Origin: Anaspis maculata
Taxonomy: Eukaryota > Arthropoda > Insecta > Coleoptera > Scraptiidae
Length of the DNA stretch: 64,000 bases
Direction of reading: 5' to 3'
Assembly: GCA_949128115.1 (NCBI GenBank)
Contig: OX421965.1
Coordinates: forward strand, 10,013,420-10,077,419
In this document: piece by piece, positions 12,478 to 24,606 of the stretch
Layout: every line of letters starts with the position of its first letter
Position numbering within the stretch: position 1 is the stretch's first letter
The notes under the pieces: generated by a model
Database searches by the model: none
The model's input: the letters and a program-made list of their open reading frames with translations, nothing else
Told to the model about the DNA's origin: nothing
Translations under genes and position numbers: made by a program

Positions 12478-14440
12478 GAAACTAGCATTGCATTCTTGAG
12501 ATATCATACAACAGTGAACTACCTAGTTCTGCCTTTGGATTAAGTATTCCATCATCTTGGACCTAACCTGTCATTTGTTCTGCCCGCTTAACAATGGATG
12601 CAGGATGCTCGCTAAACACTCAACTCAATAGAATTTTTTCATCAATTTCCAAATCGATTCCTCCACATCCCGAAGGGACACTTCGATCAAAATCATTACT
12701 GACGTCTCTGGATACCGCCGAGATACTTCATAATGCGATCGCGCAAAATAAACGGTTCTGCCACGATAACTACCAAATTGTTGATCGGATCAAATCGAAA
12801 TCAGGTACGAAAGCGTAAGTTCAGCCTCGAATGACCTGATTAGACTTTGGGTGAATGATTTTGATCGAAAGTCCTCAGGTGGCACATTGCGTCTGGGCTT
12901 CTCTGCCCAAGCTCTAAATTGAAGATATAGAGTTAAAATTTGACACAGAGATGCCGTAAAAGTTCTCAATCAGGTTTGTGTAGTTTTATCATCATGTCTA
13001 AAGTAGAAACAAAAATTTTAATGAGGAACCTGCATTGCATTCTTCAAATTCCGCAACAATTAGCTTCCTAGTTCTTCATACATTTGAAATATTCTATCAC
13101 CTTGGAAACCTAACAACCTGTCATTTGTTCTGTCGGCCCAACAATGGATGCAGGATGCTCGCTAAACGCTCAACTCACTAAAAAATTTTCATCAATTTCC
13201 TAATTAAATCCTCCCCCTCCCGAAGGGACACTTCGATCAAAATCAATACTGACGTCCCTGGATACCGCCGGGAAAGTTTTGTGTCGCCCCACAACAGATT
13301 TACTTAATATACGATCGCGCAAAATGAACGGTTCTGCCACGATATCTGTGTAATTGTTGGTCCGATCAAATCGGAATCAGGAACGGAAGCATAATTCAAG
13401 TCTGGAATGAGCTGATTGAACTATGCGTAAATATTTCTTACTGGAAAGCCCTCAGATGGCACATTGGGCTTGGACTTGTCTGCCTAAGCTCTAAATTGAA
13501 GATATAGACTTGAAATCTGACACACAGATGCAGTAAGGGTCCTAAATCAAATTTGCCTAAGTTGATCACGATGTCTGAGCTAGAAACAAAAATTTAATAA
13601 GGAACCAGCAATGCTCTCTTGAGCTTCAGCCACATCTAGCTTCGTAGTTCTACCTGTCGAAATATTTCATCACCTTGGAAACCTTACAACCTCTTACTTG
13701 TTCTGTAGGCCCGACAATGGATGCAGGATGCTTGCTCAACGCCTAACTCAATAAAAAAATTCCATAGATTTCCAAATCGAATCCTCCCCCTCCCGAAGGG
13801 ACACTTCGATCAAAATCATTACTGACGTCTCTGGATACCGCCGGGAAAGTTTTGTGTCGCCCCACAACAGATTTACTCAATATACGATCACGCAAAATGA
13901 ACGGTTCTGCCACGATATCTGTGTAATTGTTGGTCCGATCAAATCGGAATCAGGAACGGAAGCATAATTCAAGTCTGGAATGAGCTGATTGAACTATGGG
14001 TAAATAATTCTCACTGGAAGGCCCTCAGATGGCACATTGGGCTTGGACCTGTCTTCCCAAGCCCTAAATTGAAGATATAGATCTGAAATCTAACACACAG
14101 ATGCAGTAAGGGTCCTAAATCAAGTTTGCCTAATTTGATCACGATGTCTGAACTAGAAACAAAAATTTAATAAGGAACCAGCAATGCTTTCTTGAGATTA
14201 GCAACAATTAGCTTCCTAGTTCTACCTTTCAAAATATTTCATCACCTTGGAAACCTAACAACCTGTTACTTGTTCTGTAGGCCCGACAATGGATGCAGGA
14301 TGCTTGCTCAACGTCTAACTCAATAAAAAAATTCCATAGATTTCCAAATAGAATTATCCCCCTCCCGAAGGGACACTTCGATCAAAATCATTACTGACGT
14401 CCCTGGATACCGCCGGGAAAGTTTTGTGTCGCCCCACAAC
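12478..14440. repeat. Tandem array, about 575-bp unit, about 3.4 copies
   Basis: Landmarks recur at even spacing. The block AAGCTCTAAATTGAAGATAT occurs near 12908 and 13488, and a variant near 14060. CCGAAGGGACACTTCGATCA occurs near 12670, 13220, 13792 and 14365. AACAATGGATGCAGGATGC, or close variants, also repeats. Each unit carries the GCCGGGAAAGTTTTGTGTCG block of the surrounding family, so the array grew from that repeat. The last two complete units are the most alike. Confidence 0.7.
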
Positions 14441-14443
14441 AGA

Positions 14444-15003
14444 TTTTTTTGAGTGGAGTGGTGCATCAAAAGCGAGTCATCCTGGTGGAAATCCGGGTGA
14501 GTCGTTCTCTCGAGTGGCAACGGCTAGGAGAAATTTTGAAAATTCATAACGTCCGATGGAAAAATAGTGGAAAATTGCAACTGCAGACTTGATTTGACTC
14601 TTATGTTTTGTTGCATCCTGCCAAATTTGGTCCCAATTCATCGGATAGATTTTGAATAATTGAATGGTAAAGTTTTGAACTTTGACATTTTTTATTTTTT
14701 GACAGATGACAGACAGGGCACAATTTTCAACTGTTCTGAATACAGTTTTTCATGAGCTTTCAGACGGCATTTTGCAAGTCAAGTTCTGTGAGATATAGCT
14801 TCTGTAATTTTTTGATAGTGACACTTCCGTTTGACAGATGACAGCCAAAAACTAATCAGCTCATTTAACAGCAAGACCCTGTCTGTATACCAAATTTCAA
14901 GTCGATCAGACTATTGGTTTGGCAGCTATCGTGTCAGAACGTTTTTCCTGCATCCTGCATCATTACATAACTTTCCCTTGGACGGGCCGGGAAAGTAAAA
15001 CTA
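14444..15003. repeat. Terminal block of the ACTTTCCCGG family, second copy
   Basis: Matches 6388-6944 almost throughout, from TTTTTGAGTGGAGTG to GGACGGGCCGGGAAAGTAAAA, and closes the repeat cluster. The unique host sequence of the PDSS2 3' side begins just after it. Confidence 0.6.
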
Positions 15004-15601
15004 TATTAGCTAAGATGTAGCTGTACTCAGGCAAATCGGCCTTTGTGAATCAAGATTAATTATACTGATGAGTGATAAAATGTTTTGCCTTGAAATAATA
15101 CCAAGTCTTTGAGTTTTACACTAAAATATGAGTTTTTTCACGTGAAAATAACTAAGATCTTCAAATTGAATCAGAGGTCAATAAAATTATAGGTTGTTGG
15201 CTAAGAAAAAAAAAACACTAAGTTTTGCCACTCCATTTTTATTCAGATCATATAAAACAAACATTGACACCAGTTCGTGACCTTAAAACCCGCATGCATC
15301 ATCATCTCATAATTTTTCACGTATGCGTACATACCTACTATGTATAAGAAATTCCCAACATTTCGTGAATGTACCGTTGTCTTTTTATGGTATTCAGTAG
15401 GTATATTTATTATTTATTGCCGGCTTGCAATGATAAAGTTCTTTGTTTCGCATAATACAGTATTATAATTAATAATGAAATTCTCACATTTCGAATAATT
15501 AGATGCTAATATCTCACTCGTTTGTTCACCTTGATGACTGTCTACGTTTCGACCCGGAGACATTGACCACTAATCACTATCATCACCCGAAGCTCTACGA
15601 T
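15004..15601. other. 3' flank of PDSS2
   Basis: AT-rich sequence between the repeat cluster and the PDSS2 stop codon. It contains the polyadenylation hexamers listed separately and otherwise shows nothing I recognise. Confidence 0.5.
15406..15418 (-). promoter_or_regulatory. Candidate PDSS2 polyadenylation signals
   Basis: Two AATAAA hexamers on the minus strand (plus-strand TTTATT at 15406-15411 and 15413-15418), about 185-195 bp beyond the PDSS2 stop codon. They are the best hexamer cluster I see at a plausible 3'-UTR distance. Use is inferred. Confidence 0.5.
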
Positions 15602-18600
15602 CTACATGGCATTGATGATATTGACCAACGTCACTTTCGCTTCGCTATCTCCAAATTTCGCTAAATCTTTGAGCGCCTTCCAAGCGAAGTCCTTCTGGAT
15701 TTGGTACGTCTTCTCCAAGCCAGGACCAGCCTTGACTTCGTTCCGTATCAGCTCGTAGTCGACGTTCGCCACGTCGGATGCGCCTTTTTCGATTTCTTTA
15801 TAGAGTGCAGGGTCGGATTCGAGATGGAACATCACGGGGCCGGATACCAAGCTGAACTTCTTGGACGTTTCGAACAGTTCCAGCTCGGCGTACGCCTGAA
15901 AAGCCAGCGCCAAGTTTTTACCGAAGCTGAAGCCGACTTCTTGCTTGCGCTTGCCGTGGCCGTTGAGGATCAGGGCGCTCTGGCACCCCCTGCCCAGCAA
16001 ACTGGCGCCGCCCAGGACGTTCCTCAGGGTCCATTCGGTTTTCATGTTGCCGAGGGCGGTTTTCGGGAAGGGTTCTCCGTCGAAACCCGAAGGCAAATTG
16101 GTGTTATTGCTGTGTGCAGGTGGCGAAGGCAGAGGGTTGTTTTGTTTGTCTCTCGGTCCGATCAGTTCGGATTCGGACAGGTCGCGAAATGCAAGGCTCA
16201 TGGCTTCGTGCACTGAGTAGTTCTTCAGTTTGGCTATTTCTAAGAAGCTTTTGCTGAGTATGTTGTCGCCGCAGAGCAGGGAGAGCTTGTTTCCGACCAT
16301 CATGTTTTCTTGCGAGCGCGATTCGATGTTGTAGATGCCTTTCTGGATCATGTGGCCGATTTTGATGGATTCCGTCATTTCTGCTAGCAACCTTTGGCTG
16401 TTTGCATCTGAAATTAGTATGGCAAAATGTCAGTTTTAAGTTTTCTCGAAAGTATCGCATTCCGAACTAATAGTATAGTCCGGACGTTAGTGGGAAATAC
16501 CTTGCACTTTTATACCAAGCATTGTCACTTTGCATGCCTGTTACTGAGACCATCCTGGACCAATCTGGATGTGGGGACATCGGCGCAAATTGCGCAGATA
16601 CTTTATACAGGGTGAAGTAGAAAAAATTTATTGAAAAATTGTAAATCTTGAACCATAACTGATGGACGTATGTAAGTCAGGATATTGATGAAGGATTTCA
16701 TGTTCATGAAGGTGCTGCAAACAGTTTTGGAATATCTTGAGGCGTTTCTGAAATACGCTGGAAGCAGTGAAATTTCTTATTTTTGTTCTTTTTCCACTAA
16801 ATCAGTTGTTTTTGAAGATATCGAGCTGCAACTTGATATTCCGACAAACAATCATGTTATTATTGAAACGCGATGTGGGGACATCGACAAAGCCTGCTTG
16901 ATTTAAAACTAAGATCTTCAACTTTTTTTTTCCATCGTGAGCGCCATCTTCAAATTGCCCTTCGTGGAGTTGTTGAAAAAAAAAAAAACAGGTGACGACT
17001 TCGTTGGACACACCCAATCGTTTTATAATGAAAAACCAGATCCTGAATCGCACCAATGACGTCTTCGTCGAAGAAACGTTATCAAGTTCGTTTTTCTTCA
17101 TTTCTCTCCACTTACCTGACATCAGTCATGACCAAATGGAACTTTGGATCGATGACATGTTTGTGATATTATGATCCACATTATTTTGTGAAGCCAGTCA
17201 CTTTATTCCATCATCATCAGCAAAGTGGTGTTCTTTTGGCGAACAGTTGAACAAAAAGTTTGCTTCGATTTTTGTGAAAAATGCAAAAACGGCAGAGTCA
17301 CGTCATCCTTTCAAACCCGATTGAAGAAAATCTGTTACCAAAAATGCTACCAATTCATACTGAAAGAGTTTGGAGGAATGTGTTCTGTAGTTTGAAGCTA
17401 AATCGGAATGGATTGTTCCATCCTAGTTCTGCAGGAGGGACGTCAAAAATGTTGCTACAGCTTATCTTTGAAACGGTTTTTGTTGAATATGGCTAGAAAT
17501 GCTCCAAAGATGAACTGTAGCCACATTTTTGACGTCCCTCCCGCAGAACTAGGATGGAACAATCCATTTCGGTTTAGCTTCAAACTATAGAACACATTCC
17601 TCCGAGGTCTTTCAGTATAAATTGATAGCATTTTTGGTGACAGATTTTCTTCAATCGGGTTTGAGAGGACAAAGTACCCTTGCCGTTTTTGCCTTTTTCA
17701 CAAAAATCTAAGCAAACTTTTTGTTCAACTGTTCGCCAAAAAAACACCACTTAGCTGATGATAACAGAATTTAGTGACCGGCTTCACAAAATATTGGGAA
17801 TTATGATATCATGAACATGTCATCGATTCAAAGTTCCATTTGGTCATGACTGTCACGTAAGTGGAGAGAAATCAAGAAAAACGAACTTGATAACGTTTCT
17901 TCGGCGACGAGGTCATTGGCGCAATTCAGGACTCAGTTTTCCATTACAAAGCGATCGTGTGTGTCTAACAAAGTCGTCACCTGTTATTTTTTCAACAATT
18001 CCACAAAGGGCAATTTGAAGATGGTGCTCACGATGGAAAAAAAAGTTGAAGATTTTAGTTTTGAATCTAGCAGGCTTTATCGATGTCCCCACATCGCGTT
18101 CCATTGAAAACATGATTGTTTGTCGGAATGTCAAGTTGCAGCTCGATATCTCCAAAAACAACTGATTTATTGGAGAAAGAAAAAAAATTAAGAAGTTTCA
18201 CTTTTTCCAGCGTATTTAGGAAACGCCTCAAGATATGGTCGCGCCACTGGCTATTGTTTTTGTTTGGGTTGAGAAACAAAAAAGGGCAGTAGCAATAAGA
18301 AACGCGTCGAGAGCTAAGGTCGCATCCGCCGCTCGTTGTAGTCATATGTAACTCGTACTTTTAATAGTTTTCTCGGCCGTAAGAAGTGATGCCCCAACTT
18401 GGTGGCGCGTAGTGCGTGGTGCCTCCTTTCCATCCTATCCTCTAGTGCACCACCGTTTCAACGCAACACCCAGAAGCCAAGGAACATCGGGCCGTTGGTA
18501 AGTCCCTTTTTGCGTTGCGCAACTTAGAAGGAGAAACAGTCTACTAGCTCTCGTGTAGCCGCCAAGATATTTTAAAACTGTTTGCAGCATCTTTATTAAC

Positions 18601-21323
18601 ATGCAATCTGTCATCAACATCTTGATTTACGTACGTCTACCAGTTATGGTTCAAGATTTACGATTTTTCGACAATTTTTTTCAACTTCACCCTGTATAAA
18701 GTGTCTGCACGATTTGCGCCGATGCGATGTCCTCACATCCAGATTGATCCAGGGTGATCTTAGCAACAGGCATGCGAAGTGGCAATGCTTGGTATAAAAG
18801 TGCAAGGTACCCCTAATTTTTTTCCCTTAACGTCCGGACTAGTAAAGGAAAAATAATAATGAAACAAGTGAGTATGCCTTCACGTGCGTGAGTCTCAGTA
18901 GCGCATTTTCTTAAAGAGGCATATTATGAATGTAAAGAAATTTGGTTGAAGAAGAAACATCATTCTTTGCTCACTCTCTTCATTCGAAACTCATTGTGAT
19001 TTTTTGTTATCAGAATAGGGTACTTGTCAATGAAACAGATTTGAATGAAAATTCTTTCAATCATCAATATTTTTTTGTTTGGAGGCGGAAGCTGGGAGCA
19101 GCCACTAATCAACAGTAGCCTATTCTTTCCCATTGTTAGTCGGCTATCCATATAGCGAAAGAATTAGATCGTTATGTCTTCGGGTTTATGTTTTTCATTC
19201 ATCTCTTACTTTGAGGGCAGCGTGTGGGGGCGGCAGCATTCGGGACAGTAACTGTTGCACAGTTTGAGTTGAGGGTTTCCAAATGTGTAAGGAAATATGA
19301 CAAATCAGTGAAAATTATGAAAGTTGCATTTTTTTTGCTTGGGGGCGGGAGCTGGAGGCGGCGACTAATCAAAAGTGACCTATCTCTTCCCATTTTTAGT
19401 CATCTATACATATAGCGAAAGAATTAGATCCTTAATCTTTAGGTTTATGTTTTACATTCATCTCTTACTTTGGGGGCGGCGTGTGGGAGCGGCAGAGTTT
19501 GGCAAAGAAATTCTTGCACAGTTTGAGCTGGGAGTTTATCTATGTCTGAGGTAACATTAACATCCAAATAAGTGAAAATTAATGGAAGTTGCACTTTTTT
19601 CTTTCGGGGGCGGAAGCTGGAGGCGGCGCCATATTAAAAGTAGCCTATGCTTAACCATTTTTAGTCAGCTATCCATATAGCGGAAGAATTAGATCGTTAT
19701 GTCTTCGGGTTCATGTTTTTCATTTATCTCTTACTTTGGGGGCGGCGTGTGAGAGCGGCAGCGTTCGGCTAAGCAAATGTTGCACATTTTGAGTTGGCAG
19801 TTTCCAAATGTTTGAGAGAACATCTCAATCAGTAAAATTGTGAAAGTTGCACTATTTGTCGTTTGGGGGCGGAATCTGGGGGCGGAATCTGGGGGCGGCG
19901 ACTAACCAAAAGTAGCCTATCCTTTTCCATTTTCAGTCAGCTGTTCATATACCGAAAGAATTAGATCGCTGTCTTCGGGTTTGTGTTTTTCATTTTAAAG
20001 TGATTGGGGGCGGTTTTTAGCAGTTTTTTCATATCGGCGGCGCATATTGAAGCCGGAATGTTTCTGGGCCTACGTTTATAAGTGGCAACTATGTATTATT
20101 CATAAAATGAGAACACCAGAGCAGTAGGTCTGGGAGAAATTGCAATATCATGTTATTTCAAGTTTATCGGGGGCGGTTTTCTCTATATTGGCGGCGCAAT
20201 ATAGACATTCAATATAGCCTAGCCCTCCTTTGGGAGTGGCAGCTATGTAACAGCGAAAAAATTAGAAAGCTAGAGCGTCTAGTTTGGGAGGAGTTCGAGG
20301 AACGGACGGACGGACGGACGGACGGACGGACGGACGGACAAAGCGGTTGCAATAGTGATTTTCATCAGGATGGAAAATGCGCTAAAAATCGACAAAACTT
20401 TGGGAAAAATATGGACGTTCTGAAAGTTTGATATTCTGTTCAGAATTGAATGCTCTACTATACATATCCAAAATCGTCAAAAATTGCACCTGGGGGTCTT
20501 GAGTTATTGGAGGGGAGGTGAAAAATTGCGACATGAAATGAATGGGATGAAACCCGTCAATCCAGTGGATGCAAATACATCGTAATTCGACTCATTGTAT
20601 CCCGTTGATATTATTTTGGTACAAAAAGTGTTGATTATTGTTGAAGGGGGCTCGTGGAGAGGCGAAGCTTGGCTAGGTGGTTCTTTTTTTTTCCTGATGG
20701 ACCATTTTGAATCGATCACGAAAAGTTTGGCATCTTTTCCGATTAAATTCAATCTCCTCAAATCGAGCCCGAGATGTAATCTGGGATGACAACAAGTTAA
20801 AACAAGTTAACTTGAAAAAACTTGTTTTTTCTTTGACAATTTTGACAATTTTTTTACTCTTACAGGTGTTCATTTCCAAAAATATGCCAGGGGCCATTAG
20901 ATTGAAGTGTATTCTTCACATAATGAAATGAAGTGAGGGAACTTACTGGGATGTTTGTCTCCGCCGGCCGTTTTCGAAAGCAGCAGCACTATGAGCCCCC
21001 AGGAGGGCAGCCCTTCCTGCATGAAATTTCTGAAATTTTTTTGACAATCACCATTTCCGCTCTCATTTCCACAAAACTCACTTTACAGTCTCCAGAAACG
21101 GATGTTTGCTGGCCATCAGACGCTCGATATTTTGACTAGTCACTGTGGTCACTTCCCTGGACAGCACCCACGGCAGCCCCAGGTATTTCGTTGAGTACCC
21201 TATGATTTTTTCGGCGTCCTCGATCACGGAATCCCACTTTTCCTGCTCGGCCATCTTCACTCTGGCTCGGTATGTCTGAGCTGTGGAAATGCCTCTCAGC
21301 GTTGGAACTTTGAAACGGGCCAT
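15602..21323 (-). CDS. PDSS2: Decaprenyl-diphosphate synthase subunit 2 (PDSS2), three exons
   Basis: Exons on the minus strand are 21082-21323, 20947-21029 and 15602-16407. They join in matching phases (2 then 1) at GTGAGT/TTTCAG and GTAAGT/TTTCAG sites and give 376 residues; human PDSS2 has 399. Exon 1 encodes a basic, Ser/Thr-containing leader and then the WDSVIEDAEKIIGYSTKYL region. Exon 2 encodes SWGLIVLLLSKTAGG. Exon 3 encodes LLAEMTES..., GNKLSLLCGD (about 147-156), LLGRGCQSAL (245-254), FGKNLALAFQAY (270-281) and SGPVMFH (297-303). The usual prenyltransferase DDxxD aspartates are absent, as in known PDSS2 proteins, which act as the non-canonical partner of PDSS1. The heteromer makes the polyprenyl tail of coenzyme Q in mitochondria. 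The small second intron site is unremarkable, but intron 2 (16408-20946) holds a 2.4-kb hairpin transposon and a minisatellite element. The gene looks intact. Open frames on the other strand are shadows. Confidence 0.93.
16476..18841. mobile_element. FB-1 hairpin element, copy 1, in PDSS2 intron 2
   Basis: Inverted ends TAGTCCGGACGTTA are flanked by the 3-bp direct repeat GTA (16473-16475 and 18842-18844). The arms are complementary for about 1 kb, up to an apex of roughly 30 bp near 17476-17505, where TTCTGCAGGAGGGACGTCAA meets its complement. Outer arms of about 132-145 bp enclose an inner hairpin (16608-18694) that starts CAGGGTGAAG, ends CACCCTG and is flanked by TA. No coding sequence. 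Confidence 0.8.
18863..20389. mobile_element. Minisatellite-bearing element 1 (mini-me / Helentron-associated type)
   Basis: Left block AACAAGTGAGTATGCCTTCA contains TAGCGCATTTTC (18899-18910), whose exact inverse GAAAATGCGCTA ends the element (20373-20384). In between is a G-rich minisatellite of about 266-bp period (GGGGGCGGCGTGTG near 19471 and 19737, a variant near 19217) and then nine GGAC units (20304-20339) followed by AAAGCGGTTGC. The same order recurs at 44882-46933. Subterminal inverted repeats, central tandem repeats and a (GGAC)n tract near the right end match what is known of mini-me, pearl and Helentron-associated elements. The assignment is inferred. Confidence 0.65.
20304..20339. 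repeat. (GGAC)9 microsatellite
   Basis: Nine perfect GGAC units just inside the right end of minisatellite element 1, followed by AAAGCG as in the other two elements of the family. Confidence 0.95.
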
Positions 21324-23227
21324 GCTCCTGCTTTGCTGATGTCAAAAAATGGAAAGAAACGAATCAGAAAAACAATAACAATAACAATATGTACCGAGCA
21401 AGAACAAAATATGAAACATCAAAGCGAATGCCACACAACATGGCTTTGTCGTCGTCGGGAAAGGCGCGGCAATTTACAGCGACTGCTGAGGGATGCCAGA
21501 AAGATAATAAACATACACATTCTAATTGCTAACGCATGGCGGAATTCAATAACAATCTGTCGTCTATCGATGCTCCAATACACCAGAAAATTGTATACCT
21601 TCACTTTTGTTGAACTCCTAAATTGACAGAAAACACAGCAAGAACATGCCGATCTACCATTTCGCACAAGTATGTTTCCAATAAAGTCACAAGTCTTGGT
21701 TTTATACGGAGGCCAATGCAATTTGATGCTAATTAGTTTTGCACAAAGAAACAAGTTTCAAGAGCAAGGGTAGCACTGCCTGCGAAGGAGAATTTTGCAA
21801 CGTTATCTTGACGTGCATTGCACAATTTAGTGGATGCCAATAGGTATATGATACCAATGAAATTAAAACTTAGTAATAAAAGTGGAATCGGCGCGCTCTG
21901 GTCTGCTAAAATGGAACGGAATTCCAGTTTATCGCTAATTTTTGCGGCACGTGTAGTAGTGGTGCAATAATATGTTTCATATAAATGTCAACGATTCCGG
22001 TGTTAAACTATAATCACGAGTGTGGAAATTTGTGCGTGTTATACTTAGGTATAACTAAGTAATATCCACAATTTTTGTGTCTGTACTTGTTTAAATATTT
22101 AGAGCACGACTTTTCGGCTAGAGGTCCCACGACCTATGGGAAAAGGGTCTTTGATTGTTATTTATTGCAAAAAAACTCTCGAATCGATACCTATATTCAA
22201 AAAAATACCAACTTTGACAAAACTATATATGTCTAAGTATAGTCTCTGGAAAATAGCAACTTTTGAGGACTAGGCGTTCATTAAGGACCTCAAGGCATTG
22301 CATTGTTGATTTAGCACAGTTTAGTTAATGGTGAGACATTTTGATATTGGACTCACCTACCGTTTCAACCAGTTTTGTTTCACGACACTGGAAATGGTAA
22401 GAAACAGTTTATTCTCTTTTCCATAAACACCAGGGGCAGATCACCTATCTCCTTTATTTAGAAGCGTGTTAGCTACCTGAGTGTTCAGAACTCTAATTAC
22501 ATAAATGCACATCACCACAACAAGAACTAAACAAAAAAGCAGAGAGCTTCAGTGGCCCATCTCTGCCATAGCAGCAGTTTTACTAATCGAGTCGAAATGA
22601 CAAGAAAAGAAGAATTATCGGGCCGTATTTCAATTTTAAATGAAAAACAGTGGCATTATGCAGTTCTAACGCGAAAATATAGCAATATTTGATAAAGTAC
22701 TTACCTGTCTGGTTGAGTACCTAGTTTATCTTATCTGAAGTCTATCTTGAAGACAGAGGGCAACATGAAGTAAACTGATTTTGATCGGAATTAGAAAATA
22801 TGAGAAACGAACTAAATCATCTGCTAGGTCTCCCAATCCAAGGGCATGTCATGGTAACTAATTGGGTGGAGCATTAGCATTATAAACCGTATTATATGGA
22901 CGACGGTGAAGGCAGTCAATGAGTCATTTTGCAAATTGAAATGCAAGAACAAAATCAAATATAAAATTTATAAATGGTTTCAATGGAGATTTCAATAATG
23001 CATCTAGACGTTGTATCGAACTTTGTAGAACGTCATCAAATGAAGGATGAAAGTGATGCTTCGTGAGAACGAGAGTGGCACATATTTTTTCCCATATAGC
23101 TGTCGTTCTCGATTACGTGATAGAGAGGTGAAGTCACTTATGTTATTTCTCTCATTCTAATGCGAAGCAGTAGGTGCTGAAAGAGCTGTTGATTATAAGA
23201 TATTTATACTAATTGTAGTATCTCGAC
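21324..23227. other. Upstream region of PDSS2, no gene seen
   Basis: About 1.9 kb 5' of the PDSS2 start codon. No family-like ORF, tRNA or repeat terminus was seen. The PDSS2 promoter is expected in the first few hundred bases above 21323, but no TATA or initiator is convincing there. Confidence 0.4.
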
Positions 23228-24567
23228 AGGTGGACGAGAATATAAACTGCGCAACAGTCTATGTGTCCACCTCGAAAATTTTACCCTTTTTGAAAATGGT
23301 AGAATTTTCGAATGCCACCAGTGATTTCAATACGGTTTGCTTTGTTCGAAAGGCTGATCCTTCGTTTATCCGAGGGATTGACGCCAAACATTTAGCAGCT
23401 TTAAACAAATCCCCTACAGAGTGATATGTAAACCGGTGCAAAATTTCTTTGCCGTCAAGAGGTCCCAGTTTGCGAAAGAATCAAATTCTTTCAATTTTAG
23501 CAATAAAACCACAAAGGCCTATTCTTCGTCTTTGCGACCATTCAAGATTTTTGTAAATCGGAAGTCTAACAATGAAGATATGAATTTTTATTGAATAATG
23601 ATTTTCTAGCACCTTTAGATAAAATGGCCAAAATAGTGACAAATATTCGGTTATATGCAAAAATATGGACTAAATATGCGGCTATATGCGATTATATGGA
23701 CTATCAATTTATATGCGGTAAAAACTCGAAATATGCGAAATAAAACTTGGTATTTAGGTTCCTTATAAAATTCAGATGGGAACGTCAAGCTGCAAGTCGA
23801 CAGTTGCATCCAACTTAGCGAATAGAACATGTAAACAAGCGAATATGCCTCATGGGCATGAGGCTCAGTAGCGCACTTCCTTTTTGGAGGATTAGTGAAC
23901 GCAAGATGTTAAGTGATTAGGGTTCTACCGTCTTGGGCAAAAAATTGCAATATGGCGGCCAAAATATCGACAGAATCATGAAATTCGGCTTGAAAATCAA
24001 AATGATCGTACTAGACAAGGGTAAGTTCCAAGTTTCATGAAAATCGTTCCACTAACAAGAGATTTCAATATGGCGGCCAAGATGGCGGCAGAATTATGAA
24101 ACTCAGCTTGAAAATAGGAATAATCGTACGAGACAAGCGTAACTCTCAAGTTTCATGAAAATCTTTCCACTTATAAGAGATTTCAATATGGCGGCCAAGA
24201 TGGTGGGGCAATCATAAAATTTGGCTTGAAAATAAGAATGATCATACTAGACAAGGGTGAGTTTCAAGTTTCATGACAATCGTTCCACTAATAAGAAATT
24301 TCAATATGGCAGCCAAGATGGCGGCCGAATTATGAAAGCCAACCTGCCTATTTGGTCCTTGAGGACCTAAGCTATCCACCGGATAAAGTTCAATCTTCAA
24401 CGGCTGTAGCTTTATTTCCCGAGGAGAAGTTCAACTTCATCGAAGTGCACAGGAGATCTCTGTTTTTTGAGAATAATGATAACGATGTATGGATAACAAA
24501 AATAGTGCCCAATTCTTGTTTCAATTCTCGAGAAGGAGTACAGCGTCTTAATTTCTGCACGGACTCG

Positions 24568-24570
<3 letters not shown>

Positions 24571-24602
<32 letters not shown>
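24571..24602. repeat. (AGAC)8 microsatellite
   Basis: Eight perfect AGAC units inside minisatellite element 3. In frame this reads as an Arg-Gln-Thr-Asp repeat in a 129-residue open frame (24352-24741) that otherwise looks non-coding. Confidence 0.95.

Positions 24603-24606
<4 letters not shown>

Noticed and set aside
15701..16216. 171-codon open frame on the plus strand
   Set aside because: It lies antisense to PDSS2 exon 3 and is open because of that exon's codon composition; it has no family resemblance.
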